Source of the DNA: Dictyoglomus sp.
Lineage (GTDB): Bacteria; Dictyoglomota; Dictyoglomia; Dictyoglomales; Dictyoglomaceae
NCBI GenBank assembly: GCA_025060475.1
Contig: JANXBZ010000004.1
Span: 69,908-133,907, forward strand
Direction: 5' to 3'
DNA: 64,000 nucleotides
Shown here: one piece after another, positions 1 to 7,248 of the stretch
Layout: the number at the start of each line of letters is the position of its first letter
Position numbering within the stretch: position 1 is the first letter of the stretch
Notes under the pieces: model-generated
Seen by the model: only the letters and a program-made list of their open reading frames with translations
Databases searched by the model: none
Told to the model about the DNA's origin: nothing
Program-made: the position numbers and the translations under genes

Positions 1-88
1 CTTTTTCAAACTCTTCCAGGGGGATTTTCTTAAACTTTAAAAGCCTATTAATATCCTTTTCAATCTCTCTTATCCTTTGAAAGAAGGA
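1..88 (-). pseudogene. HepT-like (DUF86) fragment at window edge
   Basis: Reading the minus strand leftward from a TAG at 89-91, an open frame runs off the window with the segment RIREIEKDINRLL followed by KIPLEEFEK. This pattern of a short charged helix followed by PLEEF resembles the first helix of HepT/DUF86 proteins. There is no ATG, GTG or TTG in frame after the TAG, so the start seems lost and a decayed copy is more likely than an intact gene. An intact HepT lies about 1.4 kb away and another fragment near 34 kb. The continuation outside the window would decide this; the match rests on only about 29 residues. Confidence 0.35.
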
Positions 89-140
89 CTACTTTCACGA
101 AAATGACTATTTTAGAACCAGAGAAAAATCTTAACTAAAT

Positions 141-172
141 AAAAAGCCCTCCCCAATGGGGAGGGCTTTTTA
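141..172 (-). terminator. Rho-independent terminator
   Basis: A perfect GC-rich stem (AAGCCCTCCCC paired with GGGGAGGGCTT, loop AAT) sits 4 bases past the stop codon of the envelope gene on the minus strand and is followed by a T run. A-rich flanks on both sides mean it could also act from the other direction. Confidence 0.9.
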
Positions 173-175
173 TAC

Positions 176-1264
176 CTAGAAGCCAATCATTAACTTACTT
201 TCTAAATAGAATTTATCTTTTACATTTACACCCCATAGATTATCTGTTCCTGTCAAAACTCCTCTTTGCCATCCTTGACTACCAAAATTGTCTGCATCAA
301 AGCTGTAACCAACTAATAGATCGTGAGATACACCGCCACCAAGAGATAATGACCATTTAGCATAACCACCAAAGAGTGTATCTGTACCAGTAGCAAGTGC
401 TGCTCCAAGATCTAAAGAGCCTACTGGGACAGGAACAGATGCAGAAACATAACCAAATAAGGTGTAACTCTCTTCTGTGTTATATTCTAAATATAATTTT
501 TTAACGTTTGGCAATACTTGATCAGCTGTCACAGAAATCTTAAATTTATTTGCTTGAAGTTTATAGTTTCCATCAAAGGTAACCTTACCACCTAGAGCTT
601 TAACGGTAACACCTACTAGTTGTTCAGGTTTACTTGCAGCTTCACCATAAACAGTTAAACTCACTGGGGTTGTAACTAGAGTCGCAGAACCACCAACTGC
701 CCATAATGTAAACGTTCCAGTTGCTGTTTGTTTCTGAATTAATCCATAAAGGGACATAGAAACTGGCTGAGAAACAGAAAGCTCTCCTTTTATAGCTAAG
801 GCAGCATCATTCCAGAAATTAGATTCCCACCAGGTATCTTTTGGTGCATATCCAACAGTAACTTTAACTGGAGCTTGAGATACTACTACATTTATTCCTG
901 TAGTAGGAAGATTATTATTTAATAAACTTGAAGATAGGCCTGGTAAAGTCCCTTTACAGAAGGAAACATCAAGAAGTCCTAAAACTTTTGAGAAAGTAAT
1001 TTTACCAGTTGGAGACGCTCCACTTAAACTAGCTGGAAGATCTACTTTTACACTTGCACTCACACTACCAAGATTAGAGCTTCCAGAAAGGGAGAAAGAT
1101 AAATTTCCGCTTCCCCATGTTCCCCATGCTAAACCATAGCCATTTCCAAATGGTAATAGTCTAGTATGGAATCCTACACCTATCCAAGAAGAAGTGCTAA
1201 CAGACGCAGCATATGCAGGAACTAAAAGTAATCCCAAAATCAATAACCAAACAAATTTTTTCAT
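176..1264 (-). CDS. Secreted/outer-membrane beta-rich protein, putative barrel
   Basis: This 362-residue protein begins with a clear signal peptide (charged MKKF, hydrophobic core to about residue 18, AYAAS cleavage region). The mature part is Ser/Gly/Thr-rich with alternating hydrophobic and polar residues throughout (for example GKVTFDGNYKLQ and KFKISVTADQ), as expected of beta strands. It ends in KLMIGF, an aromatic-terminated strand typical of outer-membrane barrels. I do not recognise a family. It is transcribed alone from a TTGACA promoter at 1430-1457 through a roughly 160-nt structured leader, with a strong terminator just past the stop. That suggests an abundant envelope protein under post-transcriptional control. 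Porin-like function is inference only. Confidence 0.75.
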   Translation of the reverse strand: MKKFVWLLILGLLLVPAYAASVSTSSWIGVGFHTRLLPFGNGYGLAWGTWGSGNLSFSLSGSSNLGSVSASVKVDLPASLSGASPTGKITFSKVLGLLDVSFCKGTLPGLSSSLLNNNLPTTGINVVVSQAPVKVTVGYAPKDTWWESNFWNDAALAIKGELSVSQPVSMSLYGLIQKQTATGTFTLWAVGGSATLVTTPVSLTVYGEAASKPEQLVGVTVKALGGKVTFDGNYKLQANKFKISVTADQVLPNVKKLYLEYNTEESYTLFGYVSASVPVPVGSLDLGAALATGTDTLFGGYAKWSLSLGGGVSHDLLVGYSFDADNFGSQGWQRGVLTGTDNLWGVNVKDKFYLESKLMIGF

Positions 1265-1321
1265 CTCTCTTTGACCCCCTTAGGTTTTATAATTTTTTAA
1301 ATAATTTTTTTAGAAAACTCC

Positions 1322-1406
1322 CTGGCAAGCTTACGGAACCTTACCTTGCCAGTCCCAATTTTTATAGTGGCAACCTAAAGGTCTTCACCTCCTTTCTCGC
1401 CACTAT
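1322..1406 (-). promoter_or_regulatory. Structured 5' leader with two stable hairpins
   Basis: Two hairpins lie between the promoter and start codon of the envelope gene. The upstream one (1364-1406) has an 8-bp outer stem ATAGTGGC/GCCACTAT and an inner stem AAAGG/CCTTT (plus-strand reading). Its loop side on the RNA carries AAAGGAGGTGA, a near-perfect anti-16S sequence. The downstream one (1322-1352) has an 8-bp stem CTGGCAAG/CTTGCCAG enclosing an internal region with GTAAG on both sides of GTTCC. Neither hairpin is followed by a U run, so they do not look like a terminator. The pattern matches no riboswitch class I know. Confidence 0.6.
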
Positions 1407-1429
1407 GAAAAAAAAGCTAACTGATTGTT

Positions 1430-1457
1430 ATTTTACATAAAATTAATTTCTTGTCAA
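1430..1457 (-). promoter_or_regulatory. Sigma-70 type promoter of envelope gene
   Basis: On the minus strand TTGACA (1457-1452) and TAAAAT (1435-1430) are separated by 16 bases. Predicted transcription starts near 1423, giving a leader of about 160 nt before the ATG at 1264. Confidence 0.75.
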
Positions 1458-1475
1458 GATTTTTGCTAAAAATTC

Positions 1476-1910
1476 TCAAGAGTTTTTTATTTCCCTTAAA
1501 AAATTTACAATGATTTTTAATCCTTCCTCTAAATCCTTCAAGTTATATTGTAAATATTTATAAATTCTTGAGGGATCAATCTTATCGTATTCATGTACTA
1601 AAAAATTCCTAAATCTTATCATCCTTTTAAACTTCTCCTCAAATTCTGAGGTTATTATTCCTGAATTTTTAAGAAATTTAGGAATATCCTCATAAAATTC
1701 TGGTTTCCCTAAATTTAATGAAGATACTATATGATTTCCAATATCTATTAAAACCTGAATAGAGTTCTGAAAGGACCTACAAACAGATTTAATATTTCTT
1801 ATATCCTCCTGAAATTCAGAAAAATTAAATTTTTGCATTTCTTTTAAAAAAGAAATCTCTTCCTCAATAATTTCCATCTTTCTTTGAATCAAATCTAAAT
1901 CTATGTACAT
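1476..1910 (-). CDS. hepT: HepT-family toxin (DUF86)
   Basis: This small helical protein carries the HepT signature RNFLVHEY, a perfect R-x4-H-x-Y motif, where R and H form the RNase active site and the Tyr is the residue AMPylated by the antitoxin. HepT is the toxin half of the HepT/MntA type VII toxin-antitoxin family. The gene directly follows mntA and overlaps its end by about 47 bases, as usual for co-expressed pairs. I chose the ATG at 1910 (144 residues) because MYIDLDLIQRK matches the usual HepT N-terminus. The ATG at 1925 would add MEKWD, and one at 1877 would shorten it. The sequence looks intact, including catalytic residues. Confidence 0.85.
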   Translation of the reverse strand: MYIDLDLIQRKMEIIEEEISFLKEMQKFNFSEFQEDIRNIKSVCRSFQNSIQVLIDIGNHIVSSLNLGKPEFYEDIPKFLKNSGIITSEFEEKFKRMIRFRNFLVHEYDKIDPSRIYKYLQYNLKDLEEGLKIIVNFLREIKNS

Positions 1911-2343
1911 ATCCCACTTTTCCATCTTGAATTCTCTTTAATAAATATTTAAAATTCTCATCCCTTATGGGCTTTGTATCTAAATAATTTTTTATAGTTT
2001 CCTCTTCAAAATCCACTCTTGTTTTTTCATCTTTTTTATATATTATTTCTCCATATTTTATTACCTGATACTTTAATATTAAAGATGCATCGTTTAATAT
2101 TACTAAATCTACATCTCTTTTTAGTTCCCTCAAAATTTCTAACAAAAGATAACTAATCTCCAATTTCAGATCAAAATAATTTTCCTTAGGAATATCCTCG
2201 GAAAAAAGAATTGCCACATCTATATCAGAAAGATTGGAAATATTTCCTTTAGCAAAGGACCCAAAAATATAGGCTAATATTACTCCTTTTTCCTCAAAAA
2301 TCTTCTTTATTTCTTCTTTTTTCTCTAGTATTTTTTCCTTCAT
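1864..2343 (-). CDS. mntA: MntA-family nucleotidyltransferase antitoxin
   Basis: This 159-residue minimal nucleotidyltransferase has GSFAKG, ten residues, then DID, matching the GSx10DxD signature of MntA antitoxins exactly. In characterised pairs MntA transfers AMP from ATP to the HepT tyrosine and so silences the toxin. It lies 8 bases downstream of the endonuclease IV gene and overlaps hepT, so all three are probably cotranscribed from the minus strand. The C-terminal 16 or so codons overlap hepT, which is consistent with translational coupling. Function is assigned from motif and pairing and is confident at family level. Confidence 0.87.
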   Translation of the reverse strand: MKEKILEKKEEIKKIFEEKGVILAYIFGSFAKGNISNLSDIDVAILFSEDIPKENYFDLKLEISYLLLEILRELKRDVDLVILNDASLILKYQVIKYGEIIYKKDEKTRVDFEEETIKNYLDTKPIRDENFKYLLKRIQDGKVGYVHRFRFDSKKDGNY

Positions 2344-2351
2344 AATTTTTA

Positions 2352-3161
2352 TTATAACATCTCTCTAATAGTATTTAGATTTTTAAAATCCGCCTCAGGA
2401 GAATCTTTTGGAGTCTCCAATATTAAAGGAAGTTTCCTAACTTTTTCCTCTTGAAGAAGAAAATAAAATCCTCTTCTTCCTATCTCTCCTTTTCCAATAT
2501 GCTCATGTTTATCTTTTTTACTTCCTAGAGGATAGAAAGAATCGTTAAGATGAATAAGAGAAAATCTTTCATAGGGAATTTTTTCAAAAAAGAGAGAAAG
2601 GGTATTTTCACAGGATTTGGGATCTCTTAAATCATATCCAGCAGAAAAAAGATGACAGGTATCAAGACAAAAATAAACAGGAAATTCTTTATAAATAGAA
2701 TATAAATCTTCGGGAGTAGATCCCCATCCCTCAGAATATCCTGCACTGTTTTCAATAATTAATTTTTTCTCTCCTTTATATTCTTTAAAAATTTTTTCTA
2801 AGGCTTTTAAAAAATTATATTTTGCTTTATCTTTTCCCTCTCCTTTGCTACTTCCTGTATGGACTACTACTCCTTCAAAATTTCTTTCATGAGCTAAGTT
2901 TAATTCTTCTATAATTAATTTATAGGAAAGATTAAAAATATTTTCATCGGGAGAGGATAGATTCACCACATAAGGAGAATGAATAAAGATAGGAGAAAAG
3001 GGGAAATTAGGGATTTCACTTCTTGAAGACTTAAAACTTCTTGGATTTCTTGAGAATATCTGAGCAGTATTTATTTTTAACTCTTCAATAGTGTTAAGAA
3101 GATTTCTATCCCCTCTATAGAGGTGAACTCCTAGTTTAACATCATATTTCAATTCCTTCAT
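2352..3161 (-). CDS. nfo: Deoxyribonuclease IV (endonuclease IV, AP endonuclease)
   Basis: A 269-residue TIM-barrel AP endonuclease that cleaves 5' of abasic sites during base excision repair. Zinc-ligand motifs are all visible: FIHSPYVVNL near residue 60, VVHTGS near 100, LIIENSAGYSEGWG near 135, CLDTCHLFSAGYDL near 170, HLNDSFYPLGS near 205 and KHEHIGKGEIG near 218. Length is normal for the family. It starts at an ATG with no good ribosome binding site. A TATTAT box ends only a few bases upstream, so the transcript may be nearly leaderless. It heads a unit with the downstream MntA/HepT pair. Confidence 0.95.
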   Translation of the reverse strand: MKELKYDVKLGVHLYRGDRNLLNTIEELKINTAQIFSRNPRSFKSSRSEIPNFPFSPIFIHSPYVVNLSSPDENIFNLSYKLIIEELNLAHERNFEGVVVHTGSSKGEGKDKAKYNFLKALEKIFKEYKGEKKLIIENSAGYSEGWGSTPEDLYSIYKEFPVYFCLDTCHLFSAGYDLRDPKSCENTLSLFFEKIPYERFSLIHLNDSFYPLGSKKDKHEHIGKGEIGRRGFYFLLQEEKVRKLPLILETPKDSPEADFKNLNTIREML

Positions 3162-3272
3162 CCATAATACTCTTTACTATGGGAGATTCTTTACATCTTC
3201 CTTCGCTCGAGATCCAAAAACTCTAAAATCAATTAAGGGAATAACTTGAGATAATTTTTCTTTATCTTAAAA

Positions 3273-3296
3273 TCCCCTCCCCTTTTGGGGAGGGGA
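3273..3296 (-). terminator. Terminator of the metG-por unit
   Basis: A perfect 10-bp stem TCCCCTCCCC/GGGGAGGGGA with a TTTT loop (plus strand) lies just past the porB stop codon and is followed on the minus strand by T-rich sequence. It ends the long minus-strand transcription unit. Confidence 0.9.
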
Positions 3297-3301
3297 AAAA
3301 T

Positions 3302-4237
3302 TTATCTATTAGTTACTTCTTCCATTCTTAATAAATATTGCCATTCCCTTTCTAAATCCTTTTTAAATTCTTCTAAGATTTCAGCGTTCTCTGGTTTTAA
3401 TAAGTGAGCAAATCTTCCTTGAAGTTTTAAATATTCCTCAACGGGTTTAAATCCCTTAGGAGGTTTATAATTTATCTTATATTTTCCATCTTCTACTTCA
3501 TAAAGATGCCAGAATCCTGTTTCTACCGCAAGTCTTGCCATCCTTATTGCAGAATCATCAGGAGTTCTCCATCCTCGGGGACAGGTGGAATAGATATTTA
3601 AAAAGGATGGTCCATCGGTATCAAGAGCTTTTCTTACCTTCTCCATCAGATCTCTCCAATGGCTAGGAGATGCCTGAGCTACATATCTTGCTCCATTCGC
3701 TACCATCATTTCAGTTAAGTTCTTTCTTCTTTGAGGTTTTCCTGGAACAATCCTTCCTACGGGAGAAGTTGTGGTAAAAGTTCCTCTTGGAGTGGCACTG
3801 GATCTTTGAATTCCAGTGTTCATATAAGCTTCGTTATTATAGCAGATAAAAAGACATCTATGCCCTCTTTCCACTGCTCCTGATAATGCTTGGAGTCCTA
3901 TATCATAGGTTCCTCCATCCCCTGAAAAACTTATAAATCTTATTTCTTTATCGATTTTTCCTTTCTTTTTTAAAGCTCGATAGGCAGATTCCACTCCTGC
4001 TATGGTTGCTGCAGCATTTTCAAAGGCACTATGGATCCAGGGAACTCCCCAAGCAGTATAAGGAAATATGGTTGTTGCAACCTCAAGACAACCTGTAGCG
4101 TTAGCTACCACCACAGGTTGCTCTGCAGAATTTAATACCATTCTTACTATTATACTGGCAGCACAGCCAGCACATAATCTATGTCCACTTACAAATTTTT
4201 CTCCTTTTAAGGCTATTTCTCTTAAATTAATTGCCAT
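3302..4237 (-). CDS. porB: Pyruvate:ferredoxin oxidoreductase, beta subunit
   Basis: The 311-residue thiamine-diphosphate-binding subunit of the four-subunit enzyme that oxidises pyruvate to acetyl-CoA and CO2 with reduction of ferredoxin. The N-terminal GHRLCAGCAAS cysteines belong to the proximal iron-sulfur cluster. GDGGTYDIG (near residue 105) and CYNNEAYMNTG (near 131) are the thiamine-diphosphate/Mg motif. It is the last gene of the por set, 12 bases behind porA, and is followed by a strong terminator. All expected motifs are intact and length is normal. Confidence 0.95.
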   Translation of the reverse strand: MAINLREIALKGEKFVSGHRLCAGCAASIIVRMVLNSAEQPVVVANATGCLEVATTIFPYTAWGVPWIHSAFENAAATIAGVESAYRALKKKGKIDKEIRFISFSGDGGTYDIGLQALSGAVERGHRCLFICYNNEAYMNTGIQRSSATPRGTFTTTSPVGRIVPGKPQRRKNLTEMMVANGARYVAQASPSHWRDLMEKVRKALDTDGPSFLNIYSTCPRGWRTPDDSAIRMARLAVETGFWHLYEVEDGKYKINYKPPKGFKPVEEYLKLQGRFAHLLKPENAEILEEFKKDLEREWQYLLRMEEVTNR

Positions 4238-4249
4238 TTTTTACACCTC

Positions 4250-5440
4250 CTATTCTCTGACCCCAATATAGGTCAAACCTTTTGGCTTTCCTAGCTTTTC
4301 TATCTCTTTAAGCTCTTCAAAGACTTTTTTAATATGTTCCGTGGTAATATCTCTTCCTCCTAATCCATATACATAAGACTGAAAGATAGGTCTTTTATCT
4401 AAGTGATACATTCCCGAGACAATCTCATGATATAAAGGACCTGCAAAAGATCCAGGAATCATACTTCTGTCCATTATTCCTACAACTTTTGCATTCTTTA
4501 ATACATTAGATATTTCTTCTAAGGGAAAGGGTCTAAAAACTCTTATTTTTAGAAGCCCTACTTTCTCACCTTTACCTCTCAATTCATCTACTACCTCTCT
4601 TATTGTTCCACAAGTCGAACTCATAGCAACAATAATATATTCCGCATCATCCGCATGATATTTTTCAATTACATCATAATATCTTCCTGTAAGATCTCCG
4701 AATTCCCTTCCTACTTTTTTAATAACGGGAAGGGAATTTTCTATAGCATAGGCTTGAGCAACTTTAAATTCAAAATAGGAATCAAAAAGGGCTAAAGGAC
4801 CCATAGTAAAAGGATGATCTACATCTAAAAGAGAGTACTTGGGTTTATATTCTCCTATGAATTTTCTAACCAACTCGTCATCTAAAACTTCTAACATTTC
4901 TTCAGAATGGCTGGTTATAAATCCATCAAAATTAACCATTACAGGAAGTCTTACCTGAGGATCCTCTGCAATCCTTACTGCCTGAAAAATATTGTCATAG
5001 ATTTCCTGAACATTTTCAGAAAAGATCTGAATCCAGCCAGAGTCTCTTGCTCCCATGGCATCGCTGTGATCTCCATGGATATTAATGGGAGCACTTAAAG
5101 CACGGTTTGCTACTGTCATAACAATGGGAAGTCTCATAGAAGATGCGATATAAAGCATTTCCCACATAAGAGCTAAGCCCTGGGCTGCAGTAGAGGTCAT
5201 TACTCTGGCCCCTGAAGCTGATGCTCCAATACAGGCACTCATGGCACTATGTTCGCTTTCCACAGGAACAAACTCTGTATCTACTTCGCCATTGGCAACA
5301 TACTCAGAAAATTTTTGAACTACCTCAGTGGATGGAGTTATAGGATATGCAGCAACCACATCAGGATTTACTTGTTTAAAAGCTAAAGCAGCTGCTTCAT
5401 TTCCCTCTATAGCAATTTTTTTAAATGTAGTCTTCATCAT
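4250..5440 (-). CDS. porA: Pyruvate:ferredoxin oxidoreductase, alpha subunit
   Basis: A 396-residue alpha subunit. AAYPITPSTEV (near residue 31), VESEHSAMSACIGAS (near 61) and NIHGDHSDAMGARDSGW (near 120) are the conserved pyrimidine-binding and substrate segments of pyruvate-specific members. GDHSD and the Por-type order of genes favour pyruvate over 2-oxoisovalerate or 2-oxoglutarate. It partners with the products of the flanking porD and porB genes. A good ribosome binding site (AGGAGGGAAGATG context) supports the ATG at 5440. Confidence 0.93.
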   Translation of the reverse strand: MMKTTFKKIAIEGNEAAALAFKQVNPDVVAAYPITPSTEVVQKFSEYVANGEVDTEFVPVESEHSAMSACIGASASGARVMTSTAAQGLALMWEMLYIASSMRLPIVMTVANRALSAPINIHGDHSDAMGARDSGWIQIFSENVQEIYDNIFQAVRIAEDPQVRLPVMVNFDGFITSHSEEMLEVLDDELVRKFIGEYKPKYSLLDVDHPFTMGPLALFDSYFEFKVAQAYAIENSLPVIKKVGREFGDLTGRYYDVIEKYHADDAEYIIVAMSSTCGTIREVVDELRGKGEKVGLLKIRVFRPFPLEEISNVLKNAKVVGIMDRSMIPGSFAGPLYHEIVSGMYHLDKRPIFQSYVYGLGGRDITTEHIKKVFEELKEIEKLGKPKGLTYIGVRE

Positions 5441-5450
5441 CTTCCCTCCT

Positions 5451-5735
5451 TTATTTTTCTTCTTCTTTCATAGTTATACATTTCACAGGACATTCTGCAG
5501 CACAAACCCCACAACCTTTACAATAATCGTAGTTTATTTCTACTTTTTTCCCATCAAAGGAGACTGCAGAATCAGGACAGAAAAGCCAACAAAAAAGACA
5601 AGTGGTACATTTACTGTAATCTATCTCTGGTCTAAAAGTTCTCCAATCTCCTGTTTTATACTCTACTGAATTTCCAGCTTCTAAAATAATAGGACCTGTT
5701 TCTACTAATTCTTTCCAACCAGGTAGTTTTCTCAT
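5451..5735 (-). CDS. porD: Pyruvate:ferredoxin oxidoreductase, delta (2x[4Fe-4S]) subunit
   Basis: A 94-residue ferredoxin-like subunit with two four-cysteine cluster motifs, CTTCLFCWLFCP (near residue 41) and CKGCGVCAAECP (near 72). These relay electrons from the catalytic subunits to soluble ferredoxin. The N-terminal GWKELVETGPI is typical of Por delta chains. The start overlaps the porC stop by 4 bases (ATGA), implying coupled translation in the porC-D-A-B order also seen in Thermotoga-type enzymes. Confidence 0.94.
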   Translation of the reverse strand: MRKLPGWKELVETGPIILEAGNSVEYKTGDWRTFRPEIDYSKCTTCLFCWLFCPDSAVSFDGKKVEINYDYCKGCGVCAAECPVKCITMKEEEK

Positions 5736-6304
5736 TCTCCTCTTACCTCCTCGTAAGCTCTTTTTATTGCCTGAAGATTTCCTTCTATCACTTCAGGCTT
5801 AAATCTTCCTTCGAATTTTCTCTTTAACTGTTCTAAAACCTCTTCTAAAGAAATTATAGGAACCACTCTAATCAATGCTCCAAGCATGGGAGTATTGGGA
5901 AAGGGTCTTCCAAGAGTAGCTAAGGATATTCCAGTGGCATCCACAGTATAAATCTTTCTATCAGAAATCCCTAACTGCTTTCTGATTTCTTGAGGACTTT
6001 GAGCAGTATTTACAAGAATTATTCCATCTGATGGAACACCTTCTAGAATGTTCACTTTACCAATAAGAGATCTGTCAAGCACCACTACTACATCGGGATT
6101 ATAAACTTGGCTATGAATTCTTATGGGTTTATCACTGATACGAGTAAAAGCTTTCATAGGTGCTCCTGTTCTTTCAGGACCATATTCAGGAAATGCCTGA
6201 ATATATTTTCCTGCCTCAAGGGCAGTTTCTGCTAAAAGGTAAGATGCGGTCTTTGCACCCTGACCTGCACGAGCATGCCATCTAATCTCTAACATTTCTT
6301 TCAT
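5732..6304 (-). CDS. porC: Pyruvate:ferredoxin oxidoreductase, gamma subunit
   Basis: A 190-residue gamma subunit with the family N-terminus EIRWHARAGQGAKTAS (nucleotide-binding-like GxGGQGA pattern) and FPEYGPERTGAPMKAF near residue 40. It binds coenzyme A in related enzymes. The start at 6304 has GGAGGGT seven bases upstream. It follows recR by 12 bases on the same transcript, so a DNA-replication/repair block and a central metabolic enzyme share one unit here. Confidence 0.93.
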   Translation of the reverse strand: MKEMLEIRWHARAGQGAKTASYLLAETALEAGKYIQAFPEYGPERTGAPMKAFTRISDKPIRIHSQVYNPDVVVVLDRSLIGKVNILEGVPSDGIILVNTAQSPQEIRKQLGISDRKIYTVDATGISLATLGRPFPNTPMLGALIRVVPIISLEEVLEQLKRKFEGRFKPEVIEGNLQAIKRAYEEVRGE

Positions 6305-6316
6305 TTTTCTACCCTC

Positions 6317-6928
6317 CTAATCCTTTATTAATTTTATCTCTTGTCTACCCCGAAGGGCATGAATTAAAGTCATTTCATCAGCAAAATCAAGTTCTGTGCC
6401 AACAGGTAATCCATAGGCAAGACGAGTAATCTTTATAGGATATCCTGAGAGAAATCTTGCAATGTATATGGCAGTTGCTTCTCCTTCCGTTGTAGAGTTT
6501 GTAGCAAGGATGATTTCCTTTATATTTCCCTTTTCTACTCTTCTTTTTAATTCTAAAATTCTTAAATCTTCGGGAAAAACCCCATCTAAGGGAGAAATTA
6601 AACCTCCTAATACATGATAAACCCCATTGTATTGTTGGGTCTTTTCAAAGGCCCAGATATCCTTTGGTTCTGCTACAACACAAACAATGGAAGAATCCCT
6701 TTCTGGATTAGAACATATTTCACAAGGATCTTCTTCGGTAAGGTTAAAACATATAGAACAGTATTTTACACGCCTTTTAAGATTTAAAAGAGTATGGGCT
6801 AAATTTTCTACAAACTCATCAGGTTGCTTAAGAAGAAAGAAAGCTAACCTCTGAGCAGATTTAGGACCTACCCCTGGAAGTTTCGACAGCTCTTCAATGA
6901 GCTTCTCAAAATATCCTTTTTCCCTCAT
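6317..6928 (-). CDS. recR: Recombination mediator RecR
   Basis: A 203-residue RecR. It has an N-terminal helix-hairpin-helix LPGVGPKSAQRLAF (residues 17-30), a C4 zinc finger CSICFN...CEIC (near residue 57), and a Toprim domain beginning VCVVAEPKDIWAFE (near 82). The C-terminal ITRLAYGLPVG motif is also present. RecR works with RecO/RecF to load RecA on gapped DNA. Order dnaX-ybaB-recR is widely conserved in bacteria and is kept here with gaps of only 2-3 bases. Confidence 0.97.
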   Translation of the reverse strand: MREKGYFEKLIEELSKLPGVGPKSAQRLAFFLLKQPDEFVENLAHTLLNLKRRVKYCSICFNLTEEDPCEICSNPERDSSIVCVVAEPKDIWAFEKTQQYNGVYHVLGGLISPLDGVFPEDLRILELKRRVEKGNIKEIILATNSTTEGEATAIYIARFLSGYPIKITRLAYGLPVGTELDFADEMTLIHALRGRQEIKLIKD

Positions 6929-6931
6929 TTT

Positions 6932-7246
6932 CTAGAACAGTCCTGGAGGTAAAGATAAACCATCTGTAAGACTTCCTAATTTTTTTGCAGATATTTCCTT
7001 TGCTTTAGACAATGCATCCCTTAATGCAGATGCAATTAAATCTTCTAACATTTCTACATCTTCTTTATCTACTACCTCTGGATTTATCTTTACCTCTTTT
7101 ACTTCCTCCTTTGCTGTAAGAATTATCTTTACTACACCTCCACCAGCAGATCCCTCTACCAAAGTCTCGGATAATTCCTGTTCCAGTTTTTCCATTTTTT
7201 CTTGTAGTTTTTTCAATTGCTTCATTGCTTCAAATGGATTTTTCAC
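6932..7246 (-). CDS. ybaB: YbaB/EbfC family nucleoid-associated protein
   Basis: A 104-residue YbaB/EbfC protein. It has a helical N-terminus rich in Lys/Glu (MKQLKKLQEKMEKLEQEL), the central VEGSAGGGVVKI segment and a C-terminal PPGLF tail, all characteristic. Members form dimers that bind DNA with little sequence preference. The start is GTG at 7246 with AAGGAGGG upstream. It sits in the usual place between dnaX and recR. Confidence 0.95.
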   Translation of the reverse strand: MKNPFEAMKQLKKLQEKMEKLEQELSETLVEGSAGGGVVKIILTAKEEVKEVKINPEVVDKEDVEMLEDLIASALRDALSKAKEISAKKLGSLTDGLSLPPGLF

Positions 7247-7248
7247 TT

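Noticed and set aside
1322-1406. Assignment of the envelope leader to GEMM, fluoride, guanidine or other known riboswitch
   Set aside because: None of the conserved core sequences I know for these classes is present. Only the secondary structure is supported.
1213-1440. A 75-codon plus-strand frame over the envelope-gene leader
   Set aside because: It overlaps the signal-peptide region of the envelope gene and its hairpins, has no ribosome site, and its product looks random.
4068-4271. Plus-strand open frames inside por, dnaX, metG, glutamate synthase and xfp genes
   Set aside because: They are antisense shadows of well-recognised genes, with no ribosome sites and no family resemblance.
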